Made by a program: the position numbers and the translations under genes. The notes beneath the pieces are model-generated. The model ran no database searches and was not told the DNA's origin. It saw only the letters and a list, made by a program, of their open reading frames with translations. From contig NZ_JBHUPY010000001.1 in assembly GCF_042688385.1 (NCBI RefSeq), forward strand, positions 558,001-622,000: a stretch of DNA of 64,000 bases, given 5' to 3'. Positions 49,914-58,440 of the stretch are shown piece after piece; the first letter of the stretch is position 1; the number at the start of each line of letters is the position of its first letter. The stretch is from Herpetosiphon sp042688385. GTDB taxonomy: Bacteria; Chloroflexota; Chloroflexia; Chloroflexales; Herpetosiphonaceae.

Positions 49914-51893
49914 ATGATGAAGAGTATGCGTTCTGTACTCGTGATTGCCCTCGGACTGATCGTGATTGGTGGGGCCTTATATGTTGGGTTTAGAAATCAA
50001 ACAGCTTCTCGCGCGAGACCAATTGAAGCGCGTACGGGCAACCCGCTTGATTTTAGTCAACATCGCTGCGAAGAGATCCTCTATAATCCTATCTTTCGGG
50101 CGCAACGAGTTCTTTACCCAAATACTGATGTAGAACCTAAACCAAAAGACCAAATTAGTTTCGCAATCTCGGGGACGGTAGGCTACAGACTTTGGTTTAA
50201 TTATAAAGGCTATAATTATCAAAAAGCATGCTCAGATCAGCCTAATATTCTGAATACCAATATGGAGGGATGGGGAATCGTTAAAGGGCAACAGTATGAA
50301 GACATAATCGGTAGTGCTGTTGTTGCTGCCGGTTTTGACAAGCCACCAAGTGGTTTTTATATGTCTAGTAGCCGCCACGAACAACTCTTTACCCTTGAAA
50401 CCGAGTTGGTGATGCAAGATGCGCTTGACCCAGATACGAAAGAACATGCCGCTGGCTTAGTATTTCTCGTTCCTGCATTGGATAACCCCGAACAGGCAAC
50501 TGGGTATGGCGTTGCCTTGACCACCAAAGGGCTAGATAATCAGTCAGGAGTCAGGCTCTTCAAATATGATGCAGCTAATACCGTGATTCAGTTTGTGCCA
50601 TTTGATGTGAGCATTGGTCGGCTTTACCAGCTCAAAGTTGCTGTATCACCAGCCCCTGACCCACGGATCAAGGTTTGGGTTAATGATAACTTGCTGATTG
50701 ATGTGGCAGATCCTGAGCCGAACATTGTTGGCTATGCAGGAGTCATGGTCAGCAACGAAGTCGCACATTTTGATCATATGTATCTTACCAATCAAGGCTC
50801 GCCGCTAGCTGCCAGTGCGCTTAACACCAATCTGCAAGCGCCTTGGGTCAAACTACCACGAACCGATTCGTGGCTTGAGGCTGGCGATAGCTTGCGCGGC
50901 AGTGGTCAGGACGATAGTTTTTATATCGCCGATAGCAAGACCGCCAATGGCCAATTGAGTGCTGATATTCGTTTTGATGCCCAGCCAGCGACCGCCTCCT
51001 TGCTCTTTCGGGTGCAAAATAAACTTGCACCAACCAACGGCAGTTATGCGGTTGGCATTTCGACCGAAAATGGCGGCGAGCTTAAATTATTCAAATTTCC
51101 CTATCAACCGATCAAAATCGTCAAAACCTCCATTGTTAAGGATCTACAGTATCGGCTGCAGGTAGAATTTATCGGCCCGTATATTCGGGTGCTGCTTGAT
51201 GGACAGACGTTGATCGACTACACCATGGATAGCACCTATATCGAGGGTTTTGTTGGCTTGAATGTCTATCGTTCAGCAGCAGACTTTCAGAATATCCAAT
51301 TGACCCAGCCCCAATTGATTGAAAACTTTGCCACCAATTTGGCCGAACCATGGCATGTTGAGGGTTATCGATGGCTAGCGAATGACCTAACAGCCCAGAA
51401 AATCAGGCGTGGTTTGTTGGTCTCAGCCATTGATCATGGTTTCTACTTATCCAATACTGAAACTCCTAATGATTTTACGTTTGAAAGTGACATGATGTTG
51501 GTTGCTGACCCTGCCCATGAACAAGCGACAGCTGGTTTAGTTATGTTTGGCGAGGATGTAACTTCGACAAATAGATTTTTGATTGTGAATATAACGACCA
51601 ACAACGGTGGTGAGGTGAGTCTAGTGGAGTACCCGGATATGGAGAAGATCGGGAGAACAGTCAAATATACTGAAGCACCATTGGCTAGTTGTAGGCTGCC
51701 AATTCAAAAAGATGTGGTTTATAAGCTTAGAGTAGTAACAATTAGCGGTGATTTTATGCGTATTTCATTGGATGGTCAGCCTTGTTTAAGCCATTTCCTT
51801 GCAGACCGATATCAGGGTGGTTACTTTGGCTTCGTTGTGCACGCGGGCAATGTACTGTTTAATAATACCTTTGTACTCACGCCTTTGAACTAG
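49914..51893 (+). CDS. Membrane-anchored LamG/DUF1080-like repeat protein
   Basis: 659 residues (the ATG at 49917 is equally likely). One N-terminal membrane anchor (residues 7-26). The remainder contains about three concanavalin-like beta-sandwich units of 190 residues, marked by GFYMSSSRHEQLFTLETELVM / FYIADSKTANGQLSADIRFD / FYLSNTETPNDFTFESDMML, each with a Y-x-L-(K/Q)-V and I-(K/R)-V-x-(V/L)-(D/N)-(G/D) pair. Such domains bind carbohydrates; no hydrolase active site is seen. Stands alone, with a weak hairpin (51918-51951) behind it. Confidence 0.7.
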   Translation: MMKSMRSVLVIALGLIVIGGALYVGFRNQTASRARPIEARTGNPLDFSQHRCEEILYNPIFRAQRVLYPNTDVEPKPKDQISFAISGTVGYRLWFNYKGYNYQKACSDQPNILNTNMEGWGIVKGQQYEDIIGSAVVAAGFDKPPSGFYMSSSRHEQLFTLETELVMQDALDPDTKEHAAGLVFLVPALDNPEQATGYGVALTTKGLDNQSGVRLFKYDAANTVIQFVPFDVSIGRLYQLKVAVSPAPDPRIKVWVNDNLLIDVADPEPNIVGYAGVMVSNEVAHFDHMYLTNQGSPLAASALNTNLQAPWVKLPRTDSWLEAGDSLRGSGQDDSFYIADSKTANGQLSADIRFDAQPATASLLFRVQNKLAPTNGSYAVGISTENGGELKLFKFPYQPIKIVKTSIVKDLQYRLQVEFIGPYIRVLLDGQTLIDYTMDSTYIEGFVGLNVYRSAADFQNIQLTQPQLIENFATNLAEPWHVEGYRWLANDLTAQKIRRGLLVSAIDHGFYLSNTETPNDFTFESDMMLVADPAHEQATAGLVMFGEDVTSTNRFLIVNITTNNGGEVSLVEYPDMEKIGRTVKYTEAPLASCRLPIQKDVVYKLRVVTISGDFMRISLDGQPCLSHFLADRYQGGYFGFVVHAGNVLFNNTFVLTPLN

Positions 51894-51970
51894 AACCCTA
51901 GCATTAAACGCCTGCGAGCAAACCCTACAACCTGTACGATCCAGGGTTTGCGCGTAGGCAAGCGCTAAAC

Positions 51971-51999
51971 TTGCAAAATAGAAAGAGCTGTGCTATACT
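51971..51999 (+). promoter_or_regulatory. Promoter of the tRNA cluster
   Basis: TTGCAA (51971-51976), 17 bases, TATACT (51994-51999), 37 bases before the first tRNA. Confidence 0.75.
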
Positions 52000-52035
52000 C
52001 TCAAACGTTGCTGAAACGCAACGCAAAACGAATGC

Positions 52036-52111
52036 GACTCCGTAGCTCAGTGGATAGAGCGTTTCCCTGCGGAGGAAAAGGTCGGGCGTTCGACTCGCCC
52101 CGGAGTCGCCA
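52036..52111 (+). tRNA. tRNA-Arg(GCG), copy 1
   Basis: Acceptor GACTCCG/CGGAGTC, D-arm GCTC...GAGC, anticodon stem TTTCC/GGAAA around loop CTGCGGA (anticodon GCG), T-arm GGGCG-TTCGACT-CGCCC, encoded CCA at the 3' end. 76 bases; identical to the copy at 52309-52384. Confidence 0.95.
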
Positions 52112-52137
52112 CTCTTTTTACAATCAAAACCCCACTA

Positions 52138-52229
52138 GGGAAGGTGGCAGAGTCCGGTTGAATGTACCGCCCTCGAAATGCGGCAAGGTGTAAAAACCTT
52201 CGTGGGTTCGAATCCCACCCTTCCCGCCA
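52138..52229 (+). tRNA. tRNA-Ser(CGA)
   Basis: Class II tRNA: acceptor GGGAAGG/CCTTCCC, anticodon loop CTCGAAA (anticodon CGA), long variable arm (AAGGT...ACCTT), T-arm GTGGG-TTCGAAT-CCCAC, encoded CCA. The innermost anticodon-stem pair is a C-T mismatch. 92 bases. Confidence 0.93.
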
Positions 52230-52239
52230 CCAACTTGGC

Positions 52240-52261
52240 AGCACGCAAATGTGCTTTTTTT
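52240..52261 (+). terminator. Terminator after tRNA-Ser
   Basis: AGCAC (52240-52244) pairs with GTGCT (52251-52255), followed by a run of T. The second tRNA-Arg lies beyond it. Confidence 0.6.
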
Positions 52262-52308
52262 ATTTAATGCAGGGTGTATAACCAAACCATACCTGCAAAA
52301 TCTAATGC

Positions 52309-52384
52309 GACTCCGTAGCTCAGTGGATAGAGCGTTTCCCTGCGGAGGAAAAGGTCGGGCGTTCGACTCGCCCCGGAGTCGCCA
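52309..52384 (+). tRNA. tRNA-Arg(GCG), copy 2
   Basis: Base-for-base identical to copy 1, including the AATGC just before it and CACT just after. No separate promoter is evident; it may depend on read-through of the weak terminator at 52240. Confidence 0.95.
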
Positions 52385-52388
52385 CTAA

Positions 52389-52414
52389 AAAAGAGCACCC
52401 TTGGGTGCTCTTTT
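52389..52414. terminator. Terminator after the tRNA cluster
   Basis: AAAAGAGCACCC (52389-52400) pairs with GGGTGCTCTTTT (52403-52414). Symmetrical, so it also serves convergent pnuC. Confidence 0.85.
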
Positions 52415-52418
52415 CGTT

Positions 52419-53054
52419 TTAAGCGGTTTTGCGCCATAAGCGCCAACCATTGCTTGCCAACACCAAAAAGACGGCGTACAGCAGTGCCACTAACAGCGTG
52501 CCTTTAACTGCATACAGCCAAATTGCAATCACATCAACCGTAATCCAATAATACCAACATTCGACCCTGCGTTGAGCCATTAAAATTGTGGCCGTGAAGC
52601 TCATCACGGTTGTCAATGAATCAATCAGCACATAGCTGGCTGGCTCAGGAAAATATTGCGGCAGCCATTGATCAATATTGCCAATAATCCAAGCCAATAC
52701 CAACGTGCCAACTACGGTAATTCCCAGCGCGAGCAGGTTATAGTTGCGTGAGCTATAACGCGGTTTGATTGCCGCCTGATCTGCTGGCCGCGACCAGTGC
52801 CACCAGCCGTAAATCCCAGTGAAAAAATAATAGACTTGCTCAAAGGTATCTGCATACAGCTGAATTTGGTAGAACAGCACGAAAAAAAGCACCACGCCAA
52901 TTAAGCCAATTGGCCAATTGCTGACCTTGCCGCGCCCAACCAACCAAACTGACCACAAATTGAAGATCGTGCCGACCAATTCGAGGTAGCTCATCGGGTA
53001 GTCAAACAGCGTGAACGCAATCGTATTAATGTCGAAGAAGCTCGCAAGATCCAT
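52419..53054 (-). CDS. pnuC: Nicotinamide riboside transporter PnuC
   Basis: 211 residues from the ATG at 53052-53054 (GAGGT upstream). About seven membrane helices; conserved LELVGTIFNLWSVWLVGRGK, NWPIGLIGVVLFFVLFYQIQ, and YYFFTGIYGWWHW, the PnuC signature. Facilitates uptake of nicotinamide riboside, which the NadR kinase domain traps by phosphorylation. It follows nadR by 7 bases: a compact NAD-salvage operon. Confidence 0.93.
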   Translation of the reverse strand: MDLASFFDINTIAFTLFDYPMSYLELVGTIFNLWSVWLVGRGKVSNWPIGLIGVVLFFVLFYQIQLYADTFEQVYYFFTGIYGWWHWSRPADQAAIKPRYSSRNYNLLALGITVVGTLVLAWIIGNIDQWLPQYFPEPASYVLIDSLTTVMSFTATILMAQRRVECWYYWITVDVIAIWLYAVKGTLLVALLYAVFLVLASNGWRLWRKTA

Positions 53055-53061
53055 AAACACC

Positions 53062-54066
53062 TCAACTTTGGTTGGCTAAAAGATTCTGAAAAAGTTGGTG
53101 GCGTTGTACTAAGCTTTGTACTTGGGTGATGCGTTGTTCAAGCGGGCCGCGAATCAAATAATATGGTTGGCGACGGGTATGCAATTCGGCCAGCAGTTGT
53201 TTTTGGAAGATTGTACGGTGGACTTCGCCCGAACGATCCCACGTATCGGCGTAGGGAATATCAGTATCGCATACCAGCACTAAATCGTAGCGTTGTTGGG
53301 CTTGGTAGGCCAATTGAGCCAAACGTGGTTCGGCCATGCCATGGTAGCTCAGGCCAAAATGATAGGTGGTTAAGGCATTCGTATCGACAAATAGATACTT
53401 GTTGCTTGCTAATAAGCGTTGTTCTTCGCGGGCCAAGTGACCCTCGGCAATTTCAACCAATTGTTGTGGCGTGAGCCGCCGATTGCTCTGATGTTGCTCC
53501 CAATATTCGCGGCCATATTCTGGCATCCATTGGGTGTTGAAGCGCTCGGCCAAGGCCGCAGTAAGCGTGGTTTTGCCCGTCGATGGCGCGCCAAGCAGCA
53601 CGACTTTCATAATCAAATCGCGATAGACCAGCGGATGTAAAAACTCGCGGTAGCGATAGGGATCGCTGCGAATTTTGGTGGCTGAGATTGGCACTTGGCT
53701 ACGCGCTGCATCAACTTGACGATTGATTGCCCCAAGCGCTTGGCTCATATGCGCGCCATAAAATTCGCTCGAATAAAAATGGCTGATATTGCTGATGCCC
53801 AGCTGCTTGATGACATAATCTTCGTGGAGCTTTTGAATTTCAGGGGTGTTGCCAATTGCGCTTGGCCCATCCCAGGCCTCAATCACATGGGCCTGAGGAT
53901 ACAGCTGGCGCAGCCAAGCACTCCGGACTGATAAGGGTACGTTGGTTTGTTCTGGGCTATCGTAAATGATAATCTGCAGCTCAGCCACTTCGCTGAGCGC
54001 AGTTTCAATCATCAATTGATGGCCTTTGTGCAATGGGGCAAATTTGCCGAGGGTTAAACCACGCAT
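53062..54066 (-). CDS. nadR: NadR-type NMN adenylyltransferase / ribosylnicotinamide kinase
   Basis: 334 residues, two domains. Residues 1-170: nucleotidyltransferase with GKFAPLHKGHQLMIE (the HxGH motif) and ISATKIRSDPYRY. Residues 171-334: ribosylnicotinamide kinase with Walker A LLGAPSTGKTTL and RLTPQQLVEIAEGHLAREEQ. The N-terminal HTH repressor domain of enterobacterial NadR is absent, so this is an enzyme only. Immediately upstream of pnuC; the interrupted SPFH gene ends 10 bases before it. Confidence 0.93.
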   Translation of the reverse strand: MRGLTLGKFAPLHKGHQLMIETALSEVAELQIIIYDSPEQTNVPLSVRSAWLRQLYPQAHVIEAWDGPSAIGNTPEIQKLHEDYVIKQLGISNISHFYSSEFYGAHMSQALGAINRQVDAARSQVPISATKIRSDPYRYREFLHPLVYRDLIMKVVLLGAPSTGKTTLTAALAERFNTQWMPEYGREYWEQHQSNRRLTPQQLVEIAEGHLAREEQRLLASNKYLFVDTNALTTYHFGLSYHGMAEPRLAQLAYQAQQRYDLVLVCDTDIPYADTWDRSGEVHRTIFQKQLLAELHTRRQPYYLIRGPLEQRITQVQSLVQRHQLFQNLLANQS

Positions 54067-54075
54067 TCAAATATC

Positions 54076-54840
54076 CTAAACTTCAGGTTGGCTAAATCCA
54101 CTATCGATTGTTTGATCATTGTTTGATTGATGCACATGCAGCACAATCGTATTGCTCTTGTTGCTATCGAGGGCTTGCAATACCCGCAAATTCATCAGTG
54201 CTGGATTGCGATCGAGCATGCGTGAAGCATTGGCCAAACTGCGCAACACTGCTTGCTCGCCACGGGCTTGTTCTAATGCTGCGGCGGTTTCGCGTTGAAC
54301 TTTGGCTTGTTGTAAAGCGGCGCGTTTTAGCTCGGCAGGCAGGGTAAAATCTTTGATTTGGATATTTTGAATGCTTGCGCCAAGCTCGTTGGCTTTTGGT
54401 TACACTAGCTCAAGAATTTGAGGCGCGATTGGGGTGCGATCAGCCAATAATTGATCGAGCGTATACTTGGCCACAACATCACGCAACGCAATCTGCAAAT
54501 CGTTATAAACCATCGTTTGGGCGCTGGCATGGCTATGCAGCCAACGCTCAGGCTGGTTGATGTGTAGGGTGGCGACCAGATTGAACTTAACGCTAATCAA
54601 ATCGGCGCTCAACATTTCTTGGCCACTCACGCTCAGCGAACTTGGGCGTACATCGAGCTTGGTAATATGATACTGATTGCGCAGGAAGCGGTGGCTGCCT
54701 GGCTCAAGCAGCGCTTGAAATTTGCCATGGTTGTAGAGCAAGCCACGTTCATGCTCATAAATTGTGGTGACAGGAAATAAACGGGCTACAACGATCGTGA
54801 TAATGATGACTATAATGAATCCAATCGCAACGGTTTCCAT
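54076..54840 (-). pseudogene. SPFH/slipin-type protein interrupted by one in-frame TAA
   Basis: The frame from ATG 54838-54840 encodes a membrane anchor (METVAIGFIIVIIITIVVA) and a band-7/SPFH domain (YEHERGLLYNHGKFQALLEP, VSGQEMLSADLISVKFNLVA, AQTMVYNDLQIALRDVVAKY). At 54400-54402 a TAA interrupts LELV-stop-PKANELGASIQNI, after which the same frame continues for about 108 codons of typical slipin C-terminal sequence (LPAELKRAALQQAKVQRETA). A single CAA-to-TAA change explains it. So: recent nonsense mutation, read-through, or sequencing error. The intact protein would be 254 residues. It lies upstream of nadR in the same direction. Confidence 0.85.
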
Positions 54841-54862
54841 ACTCTCTCGCTTTCAAAACGAT

Positions 54863-55040
54863 GTTACACGCTTACCCAAATCGCGCAATTGGCGGAAAGC
54901 CCGTAGCCTTGCAGAGCCAATTACAGGTACAATAGATGGATAAGCGTGTAACGAGTCAGGATTCGAACCTGGCATTCCACAGTGATAAGCCAAAAAGGCA
55001 ATTGCTTGGCTGCTACGCAACCAACAAGCATACGCTCATC
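54863..55040 (-). other. Structured leader with tRNA-like T-arm upstream of the SPFH gene
   Basis: On the minus strand, CCAGG-TTCGAAT-CCTGA (54956-54972) is a T-arm in all but one pair, yet no matching 7-bp acceptor and anticodon arms are found, so it is not a normal tRNA. TAAGCGTGTAAC (54941-54952, plus strand) is the perfect 12-bp inverse of GTTACACGCTTA (54863-54874), and the same segment can also pair over 11 positions with 55030-55040. It looks like either a decayed tRNA gene or a switchable leader. Confidence 0.4.
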
Positions 55041-55069
55041 AACTTAAGCATAACAAACAATTAATCATA

Positions 55070-55105
55070 ACAAAAGCCCCAACTTACTGAAGTAAGTTAG
55101 GGCTT
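55070..55105 (-). terminator. Terminator after the trypsin-like protease
   Basis: AAGCCCCAACTTAC (55074-55087) pairs with GTAAGTTAGGGCTT (55092-55105) with one internal mismatch; on the minus strand TTTTGTT follows. Confidence 0.85.
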
Positions 55106-55133
55106 GCGATGGAACTATGGTCAATCGTTGGGC

Positions 55134-56540
55134 TTATTGCAGGTTTACATCGTCCACGAAGAACGAGGTGATCAAGCTGCTGTCGGTCGTGCCCACGAAT
55201 TGGACGCGCACGGTTTGGCCAGCGTAGGCTGCCAAGCTCACGCTATCGAAGCTCCAAGCGTTCTTCGTGCTTGCATTGCTCCACGTGCGCAAAGTGGTAA
55301 TCAAGCTGCCGCTGCTGTTGTAGAGGCGAACATACAAGCGGTCGTAAGCGGTGCTGCCACTTTCTTGAGTGCTCATATACCAGTAGTAGCTAAGTACGCC
55401 GTTGGCTGGCACGGTTACGGTTTGATAGATGCTATCGTTGCCGCTGTTGTAGCCACCAAGCCATGCGCTGTAGGAGCCGCTGCGTGGGCGGTTGGTTGCA
55501 ATGATGCCGCTTGGTGATTGAACCCAGCTAGCACTGCTTTCGAAGCCACCATTTTGCAAGCTGCCACCTGGAACTGGGGTGCCAGGAATTGGCGTGCTGG
55601 TTGGAACTGGGGTGCCAGGAATTGGCGTGCTGGTTGGGGTTACGCTCCCAACGTAGCCGTTGATCCAGCTGGTGTAGTTGGCAACTTTGGTGTACACGCC
55701 ATATTTGTTTGGCTGAGCACAACCTTCGCCCCAGCTGACGATCCCGGTCAATTTCCAAGTGCCGCTGCTTTGGGCGACGAATGGCCCACCGCTATCGCCT
55801 TGGCATGAGTCTTTGCCGCCAGCTGCGTAGCCAGCACAAACCATGTTGCCGGTAATATCGCCATTGTAGGCGTTTGAGGCATTACAGGTAGCGGTTGAAA
55901 CGACTGGCACTTGCACTTTGTACAAGACGCTTGGTGATGAACCATTTTGGCTCAATGCGCCCCAACCAGTGACGGTTGAAACAACACCAGCATTGTACAA
56001 AGCATTGTCGACAGTGGTTGCGAAAGGAATCACGGCAACGCGGCTGTTGAGGGTCACGGCGCTGCTGAGTTTCAACAAGGCAATGTCGTTATCGTAGGTC
56101 GATGCGTTGTAGCTTGGGTGAACAATCGCTTGGGCAATTGTGCGGCTTTGTTCAGTGCCTTCGTTGCTTGTCCAGTTGTGGTCGCCCATCACCACGCTCA
56201 ATGATGAGACCGAAAAGCCTTGAACACAGTGAGCAGCGGTCAAAACCCATTGTGGCGCAATCAACGAACCACCACAATGCAGGCTGCCATTGCGCGCTAC
56301 CCGCGCTTGCCAGGGGAATTCACCAGCGGTAGCTGCTGAGCCACCAACAATCTTATCTGGTGGAGGCAATTGATCGGAACTAGGTTGCTTTTCATCAACA
56401 ACAGGGAGCGGATAGACTTCGACTTTTTTGTTGTCTTTGGCCGAGGCAGCATAGCCGCCCAACAATACTGATGTGCTCAACACCGTTGTAATGACCGCAG
56501 CCCGTACCCGACGAATTGTCCAGCGTCCAGATCGTTCCAT
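55134..56540 (-). CDS. Secreted trypsin-like serine protease (S1) with C-terminal beta-sandwich domain
   Basis: 468 residues, AAGGAG upstream. Signal peptide to about residue 34; propeptide; mature start IVGG at 64-67; catalytic H104 (TAAHC), D152 (DNDIALL), S250 (GDSGGP); D244 six residues before the serine indicates trypsin-like Arg/Lys specificity. After a TPTSTPIPGTPVP linker repeated twice comes a domain from LQNGGFESSASW to FFVDDVNLQ, the same as that ending the subtilase at 11306-13042. Probably a secreted digestive enzyme. Confidence 0.95.
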   Translation of the reverse strand: MERSGRWTIRRVRAAVITTVLSTSVLLGGYAASAKDNKKVEVYPLPVVDEKQPSSDQLPPPDKIVGGSAATAGEFPWQARVARNGSLHCGGSLIAPQWVLTAAHCVQGFSVSSLSVVMGDHNWTSNEGTEQSRTIAQAIVHPSYNASTYDNDIALLKLSSAVTLNSRVAVIPFATTVDNALYNAGVVSTVTGWGALSQNGSSPSVLYKVQVPVVSTATCNASNAYNGDITGNMVCAGYAAGGKDSCQGDSGGPFVAQSSGTWKLTGIVSWGEGCAQPNKYGVYTKVANYTSWINGYVGSVTPTSTPIPGTPVPTSTPIPGTPVPGGSLQNGGFESSASWVQSPSGIIATNRPRSGSYSAWLGGYNSGNDSIYQTVTVPANGVLSYYWYMSTQESGSTAYDRLYVRLYNSSGSLITTLRTWSNASTKNAWSFDSVSLAAYAGQTVRVQFVGTTDSSLITSFFVDDVNLQ

Positions 56541-56630
56541 GATAGCTCCTTATGCACAGACCATACGCTGTAGTGTTAGCGAGCCAAAGTTAGGTTGCAG
56601 CAACCCTATCTGCTCAAAAGTAAAAACTTA

Positions 56631-56703
56631 TTAACACATACATATACGCTACTATAATTGACGAAATTGTTTGAATCAACTAGATTGTTTGTTAGATTGT
56701 TTG
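56631..56703 (+). promoter_or_regulatory. Promoter and ATTGTTTG direct repeats before the XRE-type gene
   Basis: TTAACA (56631-56636)-N16-TATAAT (56653-56658), then three direct copies of ATTGTTTG starting at 56666, 56684 and 56696. Repeats just past a promoter suggest an operator, perhaps for the HTH protein encoded downstream. Confidence 0.5.
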
Positions 56704-56857
56704 ATGATTACGGCCTTTTCATGACGTGGCTCAAGCAATAAGACCGCCGGAGAAGCGCGAAGGCGCACACCTCAACACCGTCGTTGCCAATCATCAACCT
56801 ATCAATTGTGAACCCGCTGGACAGCTCATCCATGTGAGGTTTACCGAGGTACTGCCT

Positions 56858-58369
56858 GTGGGACGCAAATCCAAGCAAGGTACGTCGTACCTTCGTCTAC
56901 TCCGCGAAGAACGTGGGATTTCCCTAACCGAGATGGTCGGCCTAGTTGGCTATACTAAAGGCTATATTTCTGCAGTCGAAACTGGGGTTTCCAAGCCAAC
57001 GACTGCATTTTTACACGCTTACGAGCGGGCCTTAGGTATTGATGAGGGGAGTTTGGTCGCTAGCGCCGAACAAGCCATTAGCCAAGTGCTTAGCACTGCC
57101 CAAGCAGGCTTGATGCCTGAGCCACCAAAGATCGACCCCAGTTTGCTGCCAGTCGCCAATAAAGGTGCGGTGCTCGAAGGTGTGCAATCGATTCTTTTGC
57201 AGGCCATCGCTATGGTCACTGCTGCCGCCAAACAAAGCCCTTGGCCTGGAGCCGAAATCGTCGTGACCTTTCAAAGCGAACACGATCCGTTGACGGTTTT
57301 TCCAGAATTGGCAGTTCCTTGGCGCGCTGCTTTGCGCCAAGCCCTGCATGCTGGCTGGAATGTGGTGCATCTTTGGCGCTTGCGGATTGAAAACCAACAT
57401 CGCTTTGAGTTGATTGCGCGCATGCTTTCGATGCTGGGCTATCGCGGCAAATATCAGCCCTATCTATTCCCCAATCATGTCTTGCCTGGCGCGCCAGCCG
57501 ATGTGATTATTGTGCCTGGCCAAGGGGCGTTATGGCTGTTTGGCAGCCGCCAATCCAAACATGTTGATAGTGGCTTTTTCTTTGCGCCTGATAGCCCGCA
57601 TTATCAATTAATGAGCCAATTTGCAACCACAATGCGTTCGCAAACCCAACCCTTGTTGGAGGTCTATCCAGAACGATCATTGGATTTTAAGGCCTTGGCG
57701 TTGCAATTTGAGGCCGAGGATGGCGCACAATTGTTGTTAAAAGAAGGGCTTAGTTTTCAATCGATGCCAATTGCGATTCGCAACGCTTGTATTCAACGGA
57801 TTTTGCAAGCGCCCTTGGTACGGTCGTTGCAAGAACAAACCCATCTGGAGCTGTGGTGTCAACAATTATTGGATCATCATCGCCAACGGGTGCATTTATT
57901 TGAGCAATTTTTGCAAGATCGCCAACATGAGGCACGTCATATTGTTACAAAAACAGCAATTTTGCGTTTATTGAGCCATGGCGAGCTGCCTGCTGATGAT
58001 TGGCTGCGTGATCAGCCGCAAAGCCAATTGACTTTGGCTGAAGCTTTGGCGTGGTTGCGCCATGTGATTTGGCTCTTGCAGGTCTATCCAAATTATCAGC
58101 TGGCAATTGTTGATGCGATTGACCCTGCCTATTTTCCCGTGGCTTGGAAAGTTGAAGGCCGCCAAACCTTGATTTTAGAATCATGGCAGGTTGCTGATAC
58201 CGAAGATGGCCGCGAAAACGTCAATATCATTATTCACGATCGCACGATTGCCCATTCATTCCGTGACCATTTTTTCACCTACTGGGAGCGTTTAGCCAAT
58301 CGCGAACGTAATAAAGATGCAGTGATTGATTGGTTGCAGCAGCATGTCAGCCAACCAGTTAAGCTGTAA
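56858..58369 (+). CDS. XRE-type helix-turn-helix protein with large C-terminal domain
   Basis: 503 residues from the GTG at 56858-56860, which has GAGGT seven bases upstream; the frame is open to a GTG at 56726 without a ribosome-binding site, so the start is uncertain. Residues about 9-70 form an XRE HTH (LRLLREERGISLTEMVGLVG, then YTKGYISAVETGVSKPTTAF). The remaining 430 residues are an alpha/beta region I do not recognise, with an LWLFGSRQSKHVDSGFFFAP-like segment. Likely a sensor-regulator. Confidence 0.72.
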   Translation: MGRKSKQGTSYLRLLREERGISLTEMVGLVGYTKGYISAVETGVSKPTTAFLHAYERALGIDEGSLVASAEQAISQVLSTAQAGLMPEPPKIDPSLLPVANKGAVLEGVQSILLQAIAMVTAAAKQSPWPGAEIVVTFQSEHDPLTVFPELAVPWRAALRQALHAGWNVVHLWRLRIENQHRFELIARMLSMLGYRGKYQPYLFPNHVLPGAPADVIIVPGQGALWLFGSRQSKHVDSGFFFAPDSPHYQLMSQFATTMRSQTQPLLEVYPERSLDFKALALQFEAEDGAQLLLKEGLSFQSMPIAIRNACIQRILQAPLVRSLQEQTHLELWCQQLLDHHRQRVHLFEQFLQDRQHEARHIVTKTAILRLLSHGELPADDWLRDQPQSQLTLAEALAWLRHVIWLLQVYPNYQLAIVDAIDPAYFPVAWKVEGRQTLILESWQVADTEDGRENVNIIIHDRTIAHSFRDHFFTYWERLANRERNKDAVIDWLQQHVSQPVKL

Positions 58370-58440
58370 CGACGTTTGAATTGGCTGCGTACTGGCAACG
58401 CTCTTGTCTCTGTTGAATGCTTGTGCCAAAGGAGCCTCAA

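Noticed and set aside
54950..55040. Complete tRNA or tmRNA gene on the minus strand
   Set aside because: Only a T-arm is convincing; no matching acceptor stem, anticodon arm or CCA end could be built.
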